NCBI GenBank assembly: GCA_947382415.1
Contig: CANCYO010000002.1
Span: 110,473-174,472, forward strand
Source: an uncultured Lachnospiraceae bacterium
Lineage (GTDB): Bacteria; Bacillota; Clostridia; Lachnospirales; Lachnospiraceae
Reading direction: 5' to 3'
Length of the DNA stretch: 64,000 nt
Under the pieces are notes generated by a model. It did no database searches and was not told the DNA's origin. It saw nothing but the letters and a program-made list of their open reading frames with translations. Positions 9,293-17,811 of this stretch are shown here, piece by piece. Both the position numbers and the translations under genes were made by a program. Each line of letters starts with the position of its first letter. Within the stretch, counting starts at the first letter, position 1.

Positions 9293-9847
9293 ATGGATAA
9301 ATTTGCAGTGATCGATACGGAGACAAACTGGAATGATGCGGTAATGTCCATTGGGGTCGTGATCGCGGATTCGGAGACAAAAGAGAAAATTGATTCCGTA
9401 TATTATATCATCGATCCGGAATACAGAGTGGGCGGAATGTACTCAAATGAACTGCGGCTAAACGGGAAGGAAGTATGCGTCACAGACAGAAAGCAGGCTT
9501 TAAAGGAAATTCATGCCTGGTTGAAAACTTATGATGTGCAAAAGCTCTTTGCATATAATGCTTCTTTTGATAAAAAACACCTGCCGGAATATTCGATGTA
9601 TGAATGGTATGATATCATGCGTCTGGCAGCATATCGTCAGTATAACCGGGCAATCCCAAAGACCGCGGACTGTTGCCGGACAGGAAGACTGAAGCGCGGA
9701 TATGGCGTTGAGGATGTGCTGAGAATGTTTGGCACGAAGAGCGCTTACAGAGAGACGCACAATGCGGTTTTGGATGCGGAGGATGAGCTGGAGATCATGC
9801 GGCTGCTTGGGCATGAGATCGGAGCGTACAATATTTCGATTGTCTGA
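9293..9847 (+). CDS. DnaQ-like 3'-5' exonuclease (DEDD fold)
   Basis: The start at 9293 is chosen over the longer frame because AAAGGAG sits 7 bases upstream and the protein then begins MDKFAVIDTET, with the first catalytic pair Asp8 and Glu10. The ExoII region is YNASFDKKH and ExoIII is HNAVLDAEDE, giving all four acidic residues and the histidine of the DEDDh group. At 184 residues it is a stand-alone exonuclease domain, as in small DnaQ/RNase T relatives that trim DNA or RNA 3' ends. It lies between the lipoprotein and the ATPase/TPR module, the latter with its own promoter. Substrate unknown. Confidence 0.85.
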   Translation: MDKFAVIDTETNWNDAVMSIGVVIADSETKEKIDSVYYIIDPEYRVGGMYSNELRLNGKEVCVTDRKQALKEIHAWLKTYDVQKLFAYNASFDKKHLPEYSMYEWYDIMRLAAYRQYNRAIPKTADCCRTGRLKRGYGVEDVLRMFGTKSAYRETHNAVLDAEDELEIMRLLGHEIGAYNISIV

Positions 9848-9909
9848 GATAGGAAGAATAGCGGAAGCGTGACTGAAGTGAGGCTGAAACCAGAGCGGGG
9901 AAAAAGATT

Positions 9910-9938
9910 TTGCCAAAAGCCGGGACATAATATATAAT
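9910..9938 (+). promoter_or_regulatory. Strong sigma-A promoter of the ATPase/TPR module
   Basis: TTGCCA (9910-9915), 17-base spacer, consensus TATAAT (9933-9938), about 50 bases before the start codon. Confidence 0.75.
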
Positions 9939-9989
9939 TAGGGCAGATCAGTATGTGTGAAATGAACCGGACAGCGGGGAGGTATGGGA

Positions 9990-11300
9990 ATGAAGTATGC
10001 AGCTCAGATATCTGAAATAATCAATGCGTTTTCTCCGGAGCCGCTAAAGCCCGATCAGATGCAGAGGTTCTATTGCAGTGATACGATGGAATACCGTATG
10101 AGTGATAAATACAGCTCTCCAATTGAGGACATTGCCGATATCTGTCAGGAGGGAGGAAATCACAAGGCGTTCCTCCTGTTGGGGCATAAGGGATGCGGCA
10201 AGAGCACCGAGCTGAACCGGATGTCTGCGGATTTTGAGGCAAAGGGTTATCGGGTCAAAACCGTCACCTGCAGCATGGATCTTGATCTGTTTAATATTGT
10301 ATATTCGGATCTTTTTATCCTGATGGGAGAGGCTCTGCTGCAGATTGCGGAGGAATGCGGATGCAGCCTCGATAAAGACACGCTTACAGGAATCATGAAT
10401 TTCTGGAAAGCGGGGGAAGAGATCACGGTATCCCGGAAGGAGGAGACCACCGCGGTGGAGGCGGGCGGTTCTGCGGAGACTCCGGGAATTTTAAAGATAC
10501 TGGATGTGTTTGTGAAGATTAAGGCCGACTTAAAGTTTAACGAGGAGACCAGAAAAGAATACCGGAACCGGATCAGTATGCGTTCCAGCGAATGGATTGC
10601 ATTGTTAGGGCGGGTAGCAGAAGAAATCAGGCGGCGGACGGGCGGTAGAAGTCCTATTATCATATTTGAGGATCTGGATAAGTTAAACCCTGACGATGCG
10701 TGGAAAGTATTTTATCATTATGCGGCAATTTTATCCGGCATGTCCTTTCCGGTGATCTATACCTTTCCCATCGGACTTTCCTACGACGCCAGATTTTCTG
10801 CCATGGAGGGGTATTTTATCACAAGGACTCTGCCCATGATCAAGATTGAGACCATAGACGGGCAGTCTTATGACAATGGCATTGCCGTGATCATGGAGAT
10901 TGTGGAAAAACGAGCGAAGCTGAGCCTTTTTGAAGAGAATGTATTGAAAACACTGATCCGGTATACCGGCGGTTCGCTGCGGGATCTGTTCCATGCCATC
11001 AATTCGGCAGCCAAAAGGGCGGAGCGCAGAAGCAGTGCGACCATTTCAATGGAGGATGCGGAGCGGGCGCTGGAAGAAATTAAGACTTCTCTGACAAGGA
11101 GGATCGAGAGAAGGGATTATGAATTTCTGCTGAATATCTATAATGGCAATAAGGAATTGATCGAGGATAAGGAGATGCTGTTGAAGATGCTGCAGGCATC
11201 GGTGGTGCTTGAGTACAACGGAAAGCGCTGGCATAATGTCCATCCTCTTGTGGCAAGATTTTTCAGAGAACAGGGGTTGATCGGGAATGCTCAGGAATGA
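9990..11300 (+). CDS. P-loop AAA/STAND-like ATPase with C-terminal winged-helix segment
   Basis: Two in-frame ATGs exist at 9984 and 9990. The second is better spaced (7 bases) from GGGGAGG. The 436-residue protein has Walker A GHKGCGKST (65-73) and Walker B IIIFEDLDKL with E227-D228-L-D230. A helical lid follows (GGSLRDLFHAINSAAK, resembling sensor-2 segments of Orc/Cdc6 and STAND ATPases), then a C-terminal winged-helix-like tail ending HPLVARFF. The acidic pair after Walker B suggests an active ATPase. Its stop overlaps the start of the TPR gene by 14 bases, so the two proteins are probably made in fixed ratio and act together, like one STAND NTPase-TPR polypeptide split in two. What it senses is unknown. 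Confidence 0.75.
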   Translation: MKYAAQISEIINAFSPEPLKPDQMQRFYCSDTMEYRMSDKYSSPIEDIADICQEGGNHKAFLLLGHKGCGKSTELNRMSADFEAKGYRVKTVTCSMDLDLFNIVYSDLFILMGEALLQIAEECGCSLDKDTLTGIMNFWKAGEEITVSRKEETTAVEAGGSAETPGILKILDVFVKIKADLKFNEETRKEYRNRISMRSSEWIALLGRVAEEIRRRTGGRSPIIIFEDLDKLNPDDAWKVFYHYAAILSGMSFPVIYTFPIGLSYDARFSAMEGYFITRTLPMIKIETIDGQSYDNGIAVIMEIVEKRAKLSLFEENVLKTLIRYTGGSLRDLFHAINSAAKRAERRSSATISMEDAERALEEIKTSLTRRIERRDYEFLLNIYNGNKELIEDKEMLLKMLQASVVLEYNGKRWHNVHPLVARFFREQGLIGNAQE

Positions 11301-13038
11301 TCAGGAAGGCTACCAGACGCTGGGGTGGATCATAAACAAATCGGAATCCGGGGTGTTTCTGGTGGTGGCGGATGAGACGCTCCAGAGGCAGATCGCTGAA
11401 GTTTACAGGCGCAGTCTGGTACAGGTTTACGATTACAGAAGGAATCCCGGGGCATATTCGGCCCGGGAGCTTGAGCAGTGGATCGCGTCCTGTCCTGATA
11501 GCCGGACGTTTCTAATCATCAATTTTCAGCTTGCCATACGGGGTGAGCAGGATTTGCAGCGTTTGAATTTCAGCAGGGATATCATGGCCGGTCTGGGCAA
11601 AAACCTGATCCTTTTCACGACTCCCCGGGGAGACGATCGTCTTGCCGTGGGCGCATATGATTTTTATTCCTTTATTAAGCTTCGGATATGCTTTGATCAA
11701 ATCCTTTCGGAAGCTGCGCCGGATATACCGGAAATACAGAATACACAGAATATGCAGGAGACACAGGAATCTTCGGAGGTGTCGGCAGCCAGAGAGGAAG
11801 TTCCGCGGACACATCGGTATAACTTGGATGCCATGATGAAGCTGGACGAGACCTATGTCATGGTAGAGCAGGCGAGAGAGGCGGCAAACAGAGCGGAGTA
11901 TGCCGAAAGCGAGAGAATATTGTCATATGTGCGTGAAATTCGGGAAAATCTGTTAGGCATGGAGCATCCGGGGACGGTGGAGATTTATCTGGATCTGGCA
12001 GAGGCCTATAAGGAATTGGGGAAGTATGAAACGGCGGAGAGATGGTGCGGACGGGCGCTTGAAATTTGCCGGAAGACATTGGGAGAAAAGCATCCTGACA
12101 CATTGAAAAGCTACAGCGATTTGGCTGTTATTTATGTGGAGCAGGGGAAATATCAGGAAGCGGAAAAATTACTGCAGAAAGGACTGGATATACGCAGAGA
12201 ACTGCTGGGAGAGAAGCATCCGGATACCGCCTCCGGCTATAATAATCTGGCATTTGTGTATGATGCCCAGGGGAGATATCAGGAAGCGGAGGAGCTGTAT
12301 CAGAAAGCGCTGAATATCTATAAAGAGGTTTTGGGAGAGCTTCATGCTGATACCGCCACCGGTTATAACAATCTGGCGTCTGTGTATGAAAGGCAGGAAA
12401 GGTACGCGGAGGCGGAGGCGCTGCACAAGCGGGCGCTTGCCATTCGGGAGGAAATCCTGGGAGAAAATCATCCTGATACCGCCAACAGTTATAATAATCT
12501 TGCACTTGTGTACGAGGATCAGAAAAAGTATCAGGAAGCTGAAGAGCTATGCAGAAGAGCGTTGGCGGTGTGCCGGCGGATATTCGGTGAGGATCACCCC
12601 AACACGGCTGTCGGTTATAACAATCTGGCAAGTTTATATTTGAGCCAGGGACAATATGAAGAAGCAGAAAAACTGTATCGGAAAGCATTAAATATTATCA
12701 CAGGATCATTTGGGCCACAACATCCCAACACAGTGATTAATTACAGCAACCTGGCCGCACTGTACAGGAAGCAGGAAAAGTATCAGGAAGCTGAGGAGTG
12801 CTACAGGGAAGCGCTGGCCATACAGCAGGCTATTTACGGGGAGCGGCATCCGCATACCATTACCGACAGCTGCTATTTGGCTGATGTGTTAATGCGTCAG
12901 GGAAGCTATGGCGAAGCAAAAACAATATACCGGACGGTGCTGCCCGTCTGTGAAAAGGTATTGGGCGAGAGCCATGAGACGACGATCGCCGTCCGGGATA
13001 ATCTGCGTGTGCTGGGCGACAGACCGGTTCTGCCATAA
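11287..13038 (+). CDS. TPR (kinesin-light-chain-like) protein, partner of the upstream ATPase
   Basis: A 583-residue cytoplasmic protein. The N-terminal about 140 residues form a globular alpha/beta domain of the type found in ATPase-TPR proteins, followed by a short Gln/Glu-rich linker (about 150-175). The rest is about nine TPR units of 42 residues of the TPR_10/TPR_12 class, each ending in an HPxT-like box (variants EKHPDT, ENHPDT, PQHPNT) and with YNNLA in the first helix. This repeat class is typical of STAND sensors and protein scaffolds. The start codon lies inside the 3' end of the ATPase gene (14-base overlap). No catalytic motif is visible. The likely role is ligand or partner recognition for the ATPase (inference). 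Confidence 0.85.
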   Translation: MLRNDQEGYQTLGWIINKSESGVFLVVADETLQRQIAEVYRRSLVQVYDYRRNPGAYSARELEQWIASCPDSRTFLIINFQLAIRGEQDLQRLNFSRDIMAGLGKNLILFTTPRGDDRLAVGAYDFYSFIKLRICFDQILSEAAPDIPEIQNTQNMQETQESSEVSAAREEVPRTHRYNLDAMMKLDETYVMVEQAREAANRAEYAESERILSYVREIRENLLGMEHPGTVEIYLDLAEAYKELGKYETAERWCGRALEICRKTLGEKHPDTLKSYSDLAVIYVEQGKYQEAEKLLQKGLDIRRELLGEKHPDTASGYNNLAFVYDAQGRYQEAEELYQKALNIYKEVLGELHADTATGYNNLASVYERQERYAEAEALHKRALAIREEILGENHPDTANSYNNLALVYEDQKKYQEAEELCRRALAVCRRIFGEDHPNTAVGYNNLASLYLSQGQYEEAEKLYRKALNIITGSFGPQHPNTVINYSNLAALYRKQEKYQEAEECYREALAIQQAIYGERHPHTITDSCYLADVLMRQGSYGEAKTIYRTVLPVCEKVLGESHETTIAVRDNLRVLGDRPVLP

Positions 13039-13076
13039 ACTTCATCCAAATTTGCAAATAATTTTAACAAAAAAGC

Positions 13077-13105
13077 TTTTCAAAAGACGGAAAATCCAGT
13101 ATGAT
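13077..13105 (+). promoter_or_regulatory. Sigma-A promoter of the chemoreceptor gene
   Basis: TTTTCA (13077-13082), 17-base spacer, TATGAT (13100-13105). It covers the upstream in-frame ATG at 13101 and so supports translation starting at 13167. Confidence 0.6.
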
Positions 13106-13166
13106 AAAAGAGATACGGCACGGCATCCGTGTTTTCAAAACCATAAACAGGAAAGAGGGTAAATGG

Positions 13167-14534
13167 ATGGCACTTGGACAGAAGAAGGCAGTACTAATGA
13201 AGGCTGTTTCGGAACTGAAAGCAGCCGATTATTCAGCAGATCCGGAATTGAACAGTATATACCAGAGACTGCTCAAGGGAAGACGGCAATTTGCTGAAAT
13301 ATTTGATAAAAACATACAGGCTGTCATGCAGATCAGTTCGCTTGATCTGACGCTGCAGCATCAGACAGAGACGATCATGGACATATCCCGGAGCATAGAG
13401 AAGGCGACATCGTCTATTTTCGGGACATCGGCATCGGGCGATTATCTGACCGGCAATTCCAGCAATCAGCATGAAGAACTGACCAATACCATTATCAAGG
13501 TTTCGGAGGATACAGATGATGTATACCGCAAAATCGAGGCCGGACAGAGCGAACTGACCAATATTAAGGATCTCTCCAGTCAGGCCATTGCTGTGTCAGG
13601 GGAAATGCAGAGCGATATGGAAGAACTGTTCAATGTGATCGACCGCATGAGCGAGGTGATCTCAGGGATTGACAACATCTCCATGCAGACCAATCTGCTG
13701 GCGCTGAATGCCTCAGTGGAGGCGGCCAGGGCCGGGGAGGCCGGACGGGGATTTGCCGTGGTGGCAAAGGAGATCCGTGAGCTGGCGGAAAAGACTCAGG
13801 AAATGACAAAGAGCATGGGAGATTTTGTCGAGAACATGAAGCTCGCTTCCAGAAAGAGCTCCAAGAGCGCTTCCAATACCATAGAAGCCCTTGACGCCAT
13901 GACGGATAAGATCAGGAATGTGTGGGAGCTCAATGACGAGAGTCAGGGAGCTGTATCAAAGATAAATGAATCGGTTGCCTCCATCGCTGCCCTCAGTGAG
14001 GAGATCAGCAGCTCCATGACTGAGATGGAGAATCAGATCGTCAACAGTACGAAATTTATGAAGCAGGTGGGAAATGATCTGCGGCAGGCGGCCGAACCGG
14101 TGGTCAATATCGAGAAGACGCTGGACGATACTGTGAAACAGATGGGCGCTATGACGAAGGATGCCTTTTTCCATCTGGAGAATCAGGAGTTTGCCCAGTA
14201 TATGAACAGCGCGATTTCCTCACATCACACATGGTTGGGCAATCTGAAGAAAATGGTGGATGGCAGGAAGGTTATCCCTCTTCAGCTTGATTCCTCCAAA
14301 TGCGGTTTCGGACATTTTTACTATGCAATGACACCTCAGATTCCGGAGGTTCTCCCCATTTGGGACGGTCTGGGCACAAAACACCAGAAGTTCCACCAGT
14401 TTGGCGGGGCGGTGATGCATGCCATAAACTGCGGTAATTATGCGGAGGCGGAACAGATATACAGGAAGGCGGAACAGTATTCCAAGGAATTGATTGCCGA
14501 TATGCAGCAGATACTGCGGCTTGCAGGCGGCTGA
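13167..14534 (+). CDS. Soluble methyl-accepting chemotaxis-type protein with CZB zinc-binding domain
   Basis: The start at 13167 follows GAAAGAGGG by 7 bases. The 455-residue protein has no membrane segment, so it is cytosolic. Residues about 60-300 form the long coiled-coil MCP signalling domain, with the hairpin tip sequence [20 protein letters not shown] that binds CheA/CheW. The C-terminal about 110 residues are a CZB (chemoreceptor zinc-binding) domain, with spaced [15 protein letters not shown] and KHQKFH segments supplying the His/Cys zinc ligands. CZB-MCPs are known to respond to zinc or oxidants such as HOCl. No other chemotaxis gene is in the window. A terminator follows directly. 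Confidence 0.9.
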   Translation: MALGQKKAVLMKAVSELKAADYSADPELNSIYQRLLKGRRQFAEIFDKNIQAVMQISSLDLTLQHQTETIMDISRSIEKATSSIFGTSASGDYLTGNSSNQHEELTNTIIKVSEDTDDVYRKIEAGQSELTNIKDLSSQAIAVSGEMQSDMEELFNVIDRMSEVISGIDNISMQTNLLALNASVEAARAGEAGRGFAVVAKEIRELAEKTQEMTKSMGDFVENMKLASRKSSKSASNTIEALDAMTDKIRNVWELNDESQGAVSKINESVASIAALSEEISSSMTEMENQIVNSTKFMKQVGNDLRQAAEPVVNIEKTLDDTVKQMGAMTKDAFFHLENQEFAQYMNSAISSHHTWLGNLKKMVDGRKVIPLQLDSSKCGFGHFYYAMTPQIPEVLPIWDGLGTKHQKFHQFGGAVMHAINCGNYAEAEQIYRKAEQYSKELIADMQQILRLAGG

Positions 14535-14552
14535 ACGGTTTCCGGGTTCAAG

Positions 14553-14591
14553 AGGCTTATGGATGGCTTTGCCTGTTCATAAGCCTTTTTA
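14553..14591 (+). terminator. Rho-independent terminator after the chemoreceptor gene
   Basis: AGGCTTATG (14553-14561) pairs with CATAAGCCT (14578-14586), followed by T residues. Confidence 0.8.
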
Positions 14592-14614
14592 TCAATGGAA
14601 AGAGGTAATGGTGT

Positions 14615-15028
14615 ATGTGGCTGGTATTTGCTCTGTTGTCTGCGGTGTTTGCTGCGCTTACATCCATATTGGCCAAGATAGGGATTGATGGAGTGAATTC
14701 CAATCTGGCCACTGCGGTCAGAACCATGGTAGTGGTGTTTATGGCATGGGGAATGGTGTTTTTGACACATGCCCAGAACGGCATATGGCAGATCAGCAGG
14801 AAGAGCTGGATATTTCTGATCCTGTCAGGTCTGGCGACGGGGGCGTCATGGCTGTGTTATTATCATGCGCTGCAGACGGGTGAGGTTTCCAGGGTGGTTC
14901 CGATTGATAAGCTCAGCGTTGTGATCACTCTGGTGTTGGCCTTTGTGGTCCTGCATGAGGAGTTTACGGTGAAAGCCCTGATCGGCTGCGTCCTGATCGG
15001 AGCGGGCACGCTGGTTATGGTCATTTGA
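14615..15028 (+). CDS. EamA-family (DMT) membrane transporter, single-domain
   Basis: A very hydrophobic 137-residue protein with about five predicted membrane helices and one EamA repeat (the ending VIGAGTLVMVI-like helix and the VVPIDKLSV segment are typical). Most EamA transporters have two such repeats in about 290 residues; half-size members act as dimers, like small multidrug-resistance proteins. AAAGAGG precedes the ATG. The substrate is not predictable. The NUDIX gene follows 74 bases downstream. Confidence 0.82.
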   Translation: MWLVFALLSAVFAALTSILAKIGIDGVNSNLATAVRTMVVVFMAWGMVFLTHAQNGIWQISRKSWIFLILSGLATGASWLCYYHALQTGEVSRVVPIDKLSVVITLVLAFVVLHEEFTVKALIGCVLIGAGTLVMVI

Positions 15029-15102
15029 TGCCTGGAAACGTGCCGCTGCTGATCTGGCGGAACCGGTATGATGCAACAGGACGGGACGAAAGAGGAACGA
15101 CT

Positions 15103-15516
15103 ATGCAGGGATTGAATGTGATCGTGGTGTTCGACGAGAATGCCGATAGAATGCTGATGTGCAAGAGGAGAAAGGATCCCTATATGGGGCTGTCAAATTT
15201 TGTGGGCGGCAAGATCGAGCAAAATGAGGACGGTCTTGCGGCTGCCTACAGAGAACTGGAGGAGGAGACAGCCATAACAAGGGAGGATATCTTGCTCACC
15301 CATCTGATGGATTTTACATATCATCTGGATCAGTGTTATGTGGAGGTCTATGTGGGAAAGCTGAATAAGACTGTGGCGGTGCATGGGGAGGAGAACGAAC
15401 TGTATTGGACTGATCTGAACCACGATTTTTTTGACGCGTCACAGTATGCGGGAGAGGGAAATATCGGGCATATTATGATGCATGTTGAGATGGCAAGGGA
15501 AAAACTGCTGGTGTGA
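15103..15516 (+). CDS. NUDIX hydrolase
   Basis: The start at 15103 follows AGAGGAA. It excludes an unusual N-terminal extension found from 15025. The 137-residue protein carries the Nudix box GKIEQNE...RELEEETAI: G-x5-E-x7-REUxEE is intact, but the usual glycine near the end is alanine. The GGK before it and the aromatic residues around MGLSNFVGG fit MutT/8-oxo-dGTP-type enzymes, which hydrolyse nucleoside diphosphate derivatives. It is probably a cytoplasmic house-cleaning enzyme; the substrate is not determined by sequence. Confidence 0.88.
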   Translation: MQGLNVIVVFDENADRMLMCKRRKDPYMGLSNFVGGKIEQNEDGLAAAYRELEEETAITREDILLTHLMDFTYHLDQCYVEVYVGKLNKTVAVHGEENELYWTDLNHDFFDASQYAGEGNIGHIMMHVEMAREKLLV

Positions 15517-15569
15517 GAAAGCGGCAGTTGATATTGATGCCCGCAGAAGCGGGACGGGGAGGTATGGGA

Positions 15570-16022
15570 ATGAGACTGGCGACAGCATTGTCAGAGAGAG
15601 CCGATTTACAGAGGAGACTGTCAGAGATTGGCATCAGGCTGAATAATAATTCCAGGGTGCAGGATGGAGAGGAACCTTCGGAATCCCCTGAGGAGCTGCA
15701 GGAGGAGCTCGATCGCATCCTGTGCAGAATGGAGGAACTGATCGCAAGGATCAATCTGACAAACAGCAAGACAGTACATGAGGGAAAAACCATAACGGAG
15801 CTTCTCGCCCACAGGGACTGTCTGAAAAGCAAAGTGCAGATCATGAGGAATTTTCTCGATAATGCAAGCAACAGGGTAAATCGTATGACGCATTCGGAAA
15901 TCAAGATCATAAGCACGGTGCCGGTCAATCAGATTCAGAAAACACTGGATGGCCTGTCGAAAGAATTGCGGGAGACGGACGAGATGCTTCAGGAATTAAA
16001 CTGGACTACAGAATTGTTATAG
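15570..16022 (+). CDS. DIP1984 family protein (DUF6847)
   Basis: A 150-residue, highly charged, mostly helical protein. It matches the DIP1984 family along its length: opening MRLATALSERADLQ, central ELIARINLTNSKT, a SEIKIISTV segment and the ending ELNWTTEL. A septicolysin-like label is sometimes used for the family, but no function is established. The ATG at 15570 is 7 bases after GGGGAGG; the ATG at 15564 is too close. The gene follows the NUDIX gene by 53 bases and is probably cotranscribed. Confidence 0.85.
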   Translation: MRLATALSERADLQRRLSEIGIRLNNNSRVQDGEEPSESPEELQEELDRILCRMEELIARINLTNSKTVHEGKTITELLAHRDCLKSKVQIMRNFLDNASNRVNRMTHSEIKIISTVPVNQIQKTLDGLSKELRETDEMLQELNWTTELL

Positions 16023-16050
16023 GCAAGACGGTAATCCGGCAGGGCGGATG

Positions 16051-16165
16051 TATCTCCATCGGCAGAGAATGTGCCGTAGCTGGCAGGGGCGCGGACAGCC
16101 CCCGGGGTTCGAATCCCCATAAACACTGCATGTCCCGTATAGAAACATGCGCATGTTTATTTTTT
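16051..16165 (+). other. tRNA-like element followed by palindromic terminator
   Basis: The stretch 16053-16118 folds into four successive hairpins that resemble a class II tRNA: TCTC/GAGA with an 8-base loop containing GG (D-arm-like), TGCC/GGCA with a 6-base loop, GGGGC/GCCCC (long variable-arm-like), and GGGG-TTCGAAT-CCCC (a perfect T-arm loop at 104-118 of the 16000s). The flanks do not form a convincing acceptor stem and no regular 7-base anticodon loop is present, so it is not called a tRNA. A perfect 16-base palindrome (16143-16158) followed by a T-run (to 16165) could terminate a small RNA. A pseudo-tRNA or novel small RNA are the options. Confidence 0.3.
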
Positions 16166-16242
16166 GTTATCACTACCATTGCATCGGCTGACGGATGAGG
16201 GCGGGATCGGGGAATCATGAGATCGGAAGCGGAGGTATCATT

Positions 16243-17184
16243 ATGGGATTGTTTTCTAAAGGGAAAAAGAATAAACCGGATCAATTGAATAAAACGGATA
16301 AGCCGGAGAAAGCGGCGGACCGCACCTCCAGGATGGATGCGCTTGTCCGGCCGGGCGGCGTATTTCTGATGCAGCTTTTGATGAAGGAGCGCTGTGAGCT
16401 GCCTTCTGCGGAACGGATGACGGAAGTTTTGGCCGGGCATCTGGGCAGGATGGAAGCGGTGGGGGAGACCGAGGTGTCTGCGGGATTTGCCGCCTGGGAT
16501 TATCAGGCCCAGTTTCAGGACGGCAAAGTGCCGGTACAGTTGACGATCGGCCGGTGCGACGAATTTCAGGCGGACGGGATCGACGAGATGAAGCGCAGCC
16601 AGATGTGGGACTGCAGGGAGGATCGGGACCGGATTTTGTCTGAGTGTAAATATCATGTTATGGCCCATGATATGCTGGGAGGAGGACTGCCGTCCAAGGT
16701 GCGGGCCAATATGCTCATGGACTATCTGGACGCGTTGATGGAGCTGTTTCCTTCCTGTGAGGCAGTATATTTTCTCAATTCCGGCAAACTGATCCTGGCG
16801 GATGAGATCAGGGCAAAAGAGTTTGCCGGACTGAAACGCTTTATCCGCTTTGCGGTGAATGTGCGCTTTTTTAACATTATGAATACCAGAGATTCCGTGG
16901 TGGATACGCTGGGGCTCAGTCTCTTGTTTATTGAAGATATTCAGTATCATTTTCATGATATGGACCCCAACTGGGTGGTGAACCATGCTTATAATATGGC
17001 CTCCTATCTGCTGGAGAATGACGCTCCCATGAAGGACGGGGACACCATAGACGGTATAGCGGAGGGACAGATCGTGCAGAATATCCAGTGGAAATGTCAT
17101 TTTGAGGACGCGTTGATCGCGCCTGAACGGGCGGTGCTGGACGTCTGTATGGGTGAGTTCGCCGCAGGCGGACGATCGGAGTAA
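16243..17184 (+). CDS. DUF4261 domain-containing protein
   Basis: The start at 16243 follows GGAGG by 7 bases; the upstream extension from 16195 lacks a site. The 313-residue soluble protein begins with a Lys-rich stretch (about 4-30), then a DUF4261-type domain through the rest, with recognisable segments such as AHDMLGGGLP, SCEAVYFLNSGKL and TVDTLGL-like (VVDTLGLSLLFIED). The family is widespread in Firmicutes and of unknown function. It sits upstream of ogt with a 38-base gap. Confidence 0.75.
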   Translation: MGLFSKGKKNKPDQLNKTDKPEKAADRTSRMDALVRPGGVFLMQLLMKERCELPSAERMTEVLAGHLGRMEAVGETEVSAGFAAWDYQAQFQDGKVPVQLTIGRCDEFQADGIDEMKRSQMWDCREDRDRILSECKYHVMAHDMLGGGLPSKVRANMLMDYLDALMELFPSCEAVYFLNSGKLILADEIRAKEFAGLKRFIRFAVNVRFFNIMNTRDSVVDTLGLSLLFIEDIQYHFHDMDPNWVVNHAYNMASYLLENDAPMKDGDTIDGIAEGQIVQNIQWKCHFEDALIAPERAVLDVCMGEFAAGGRSE

Positions 17185-17222
17185 GTCTGCCTGGAATTTA
17201 TAACAGTAAAGGAATGTTCACA

Positions 17223-17756
17223 ATGGAATATACGAAGTGTTATCCTTCGCCGTTGGGCAGTATCACACTGGCCAGCGACGGAGAAAATCTGACAGGGCTT
17301 TGGTTTGACGGCCAGAAATATTACGGAGCAGGGCTCCCGGAACATCCTGTCCACAGGGAACTGGAGATTTTTGACCGGACACAGGAATGGCTGGATCTGT
17401 ATTTCAGCGGCAGGGAGCCGGATTTTACCCCTGCGCTGTCCCTGGCAGGGTCGCCTTTTCGCAGGGATGTGTGGGAGATCATGCTCACGATCCCTTTCGG
17501 GCAGACCATGACTTACAGGGAGATTGCGGAAAAGCTTGCCGCCCGGCGGGGAGTTGACAAAATATCCGCCCATCCTGTGGGAGGTGCGGTTGCGCACAAT
17601 CCGATCTCTCTGATCATACCCTGCCACAGGGTGGTGGGATCAAACGGCAGTCTGACTGGATATGCTGGCGGGTTGGAGAAGAAAGTGCGGCTGCTTCAGT
17701 TGGAGAAGGCGGATATGTCAAACCTTTTCATACCTGTTAAGGGAACTGCACTGTGA
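17223..17756 (+). CDS. ogt: Methylated-DNA--protein-cysteine methyltransferase
   Basis: Repairs O6-alkylguanine by transferring the alkyl group to its own cysteine. The 177-residue protein has the active-site motif PCHRVV with acceptor Cys134, the helix-turn-helix FRRDVWEIML...YREIAEKLA, and the downstream GYAGGLEKK segment. Its size fits Ogt/MGMT enzymes without the Ada regulatory domain. The ATG at 17223 is better spaced from AAAGGA than the one at 17214. The region just before the active site (about residues 105-122) carries an insertion-like RRGVDKISAHP sequence. A 17-base tandem duplication covers the stop codon (17745-17778). Confidence 0.92.
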   Translation: MEYTKCYPSPLGSITLASDGENLTGLWFDGQKYYGAGLPEHPVHRELEIFDRTQEWLDLYFSGREPDFTPALSLAGSPFRRDVWEIMLTIPFGQTMTYREIAEKLAARRGVDKISAHPVGGAVAHNPISLIIPCHRVVGSNGSLTGYAGGLEKKVRLLQLEKADMSNLFIPVKGTAL

Positions 17757-17778
17757 GTGGTACTGCACTGTGAGCTGT
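17745..17778. repeat. 17-base tandem duplication at the end of ogt
   Basis: Two copies of a 17-base unit starting ACTGCACTGTGAG (17745-17761 and 17762-17778). The first contains the stop codon of ogt. The copies differ at only a few 3' positions. Confidence 0.6.
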
Positions 17779-17811
17779 ACGAAGTGAATATATCGGAGGG
17801 CAGGTGTGCAT

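Noticed and set aside
11840..13030. CRISPR-like array
   Set aside because: The regular repeats are inside an open reading frame and encode TPR units.
16051..16125. Complete tRNA gene
   Set aside because: T-arm is excellent, but a paired acceptor stem and a 7-base anticodon loop are missing; reported only as a tRNA-like element.
16006..17100. Minus-strand ORF of 364 codons
   Set aside because: Antisense to the DUF4261 gene, no start signal, His/Arg/Pro-rich product typical of a shadow.
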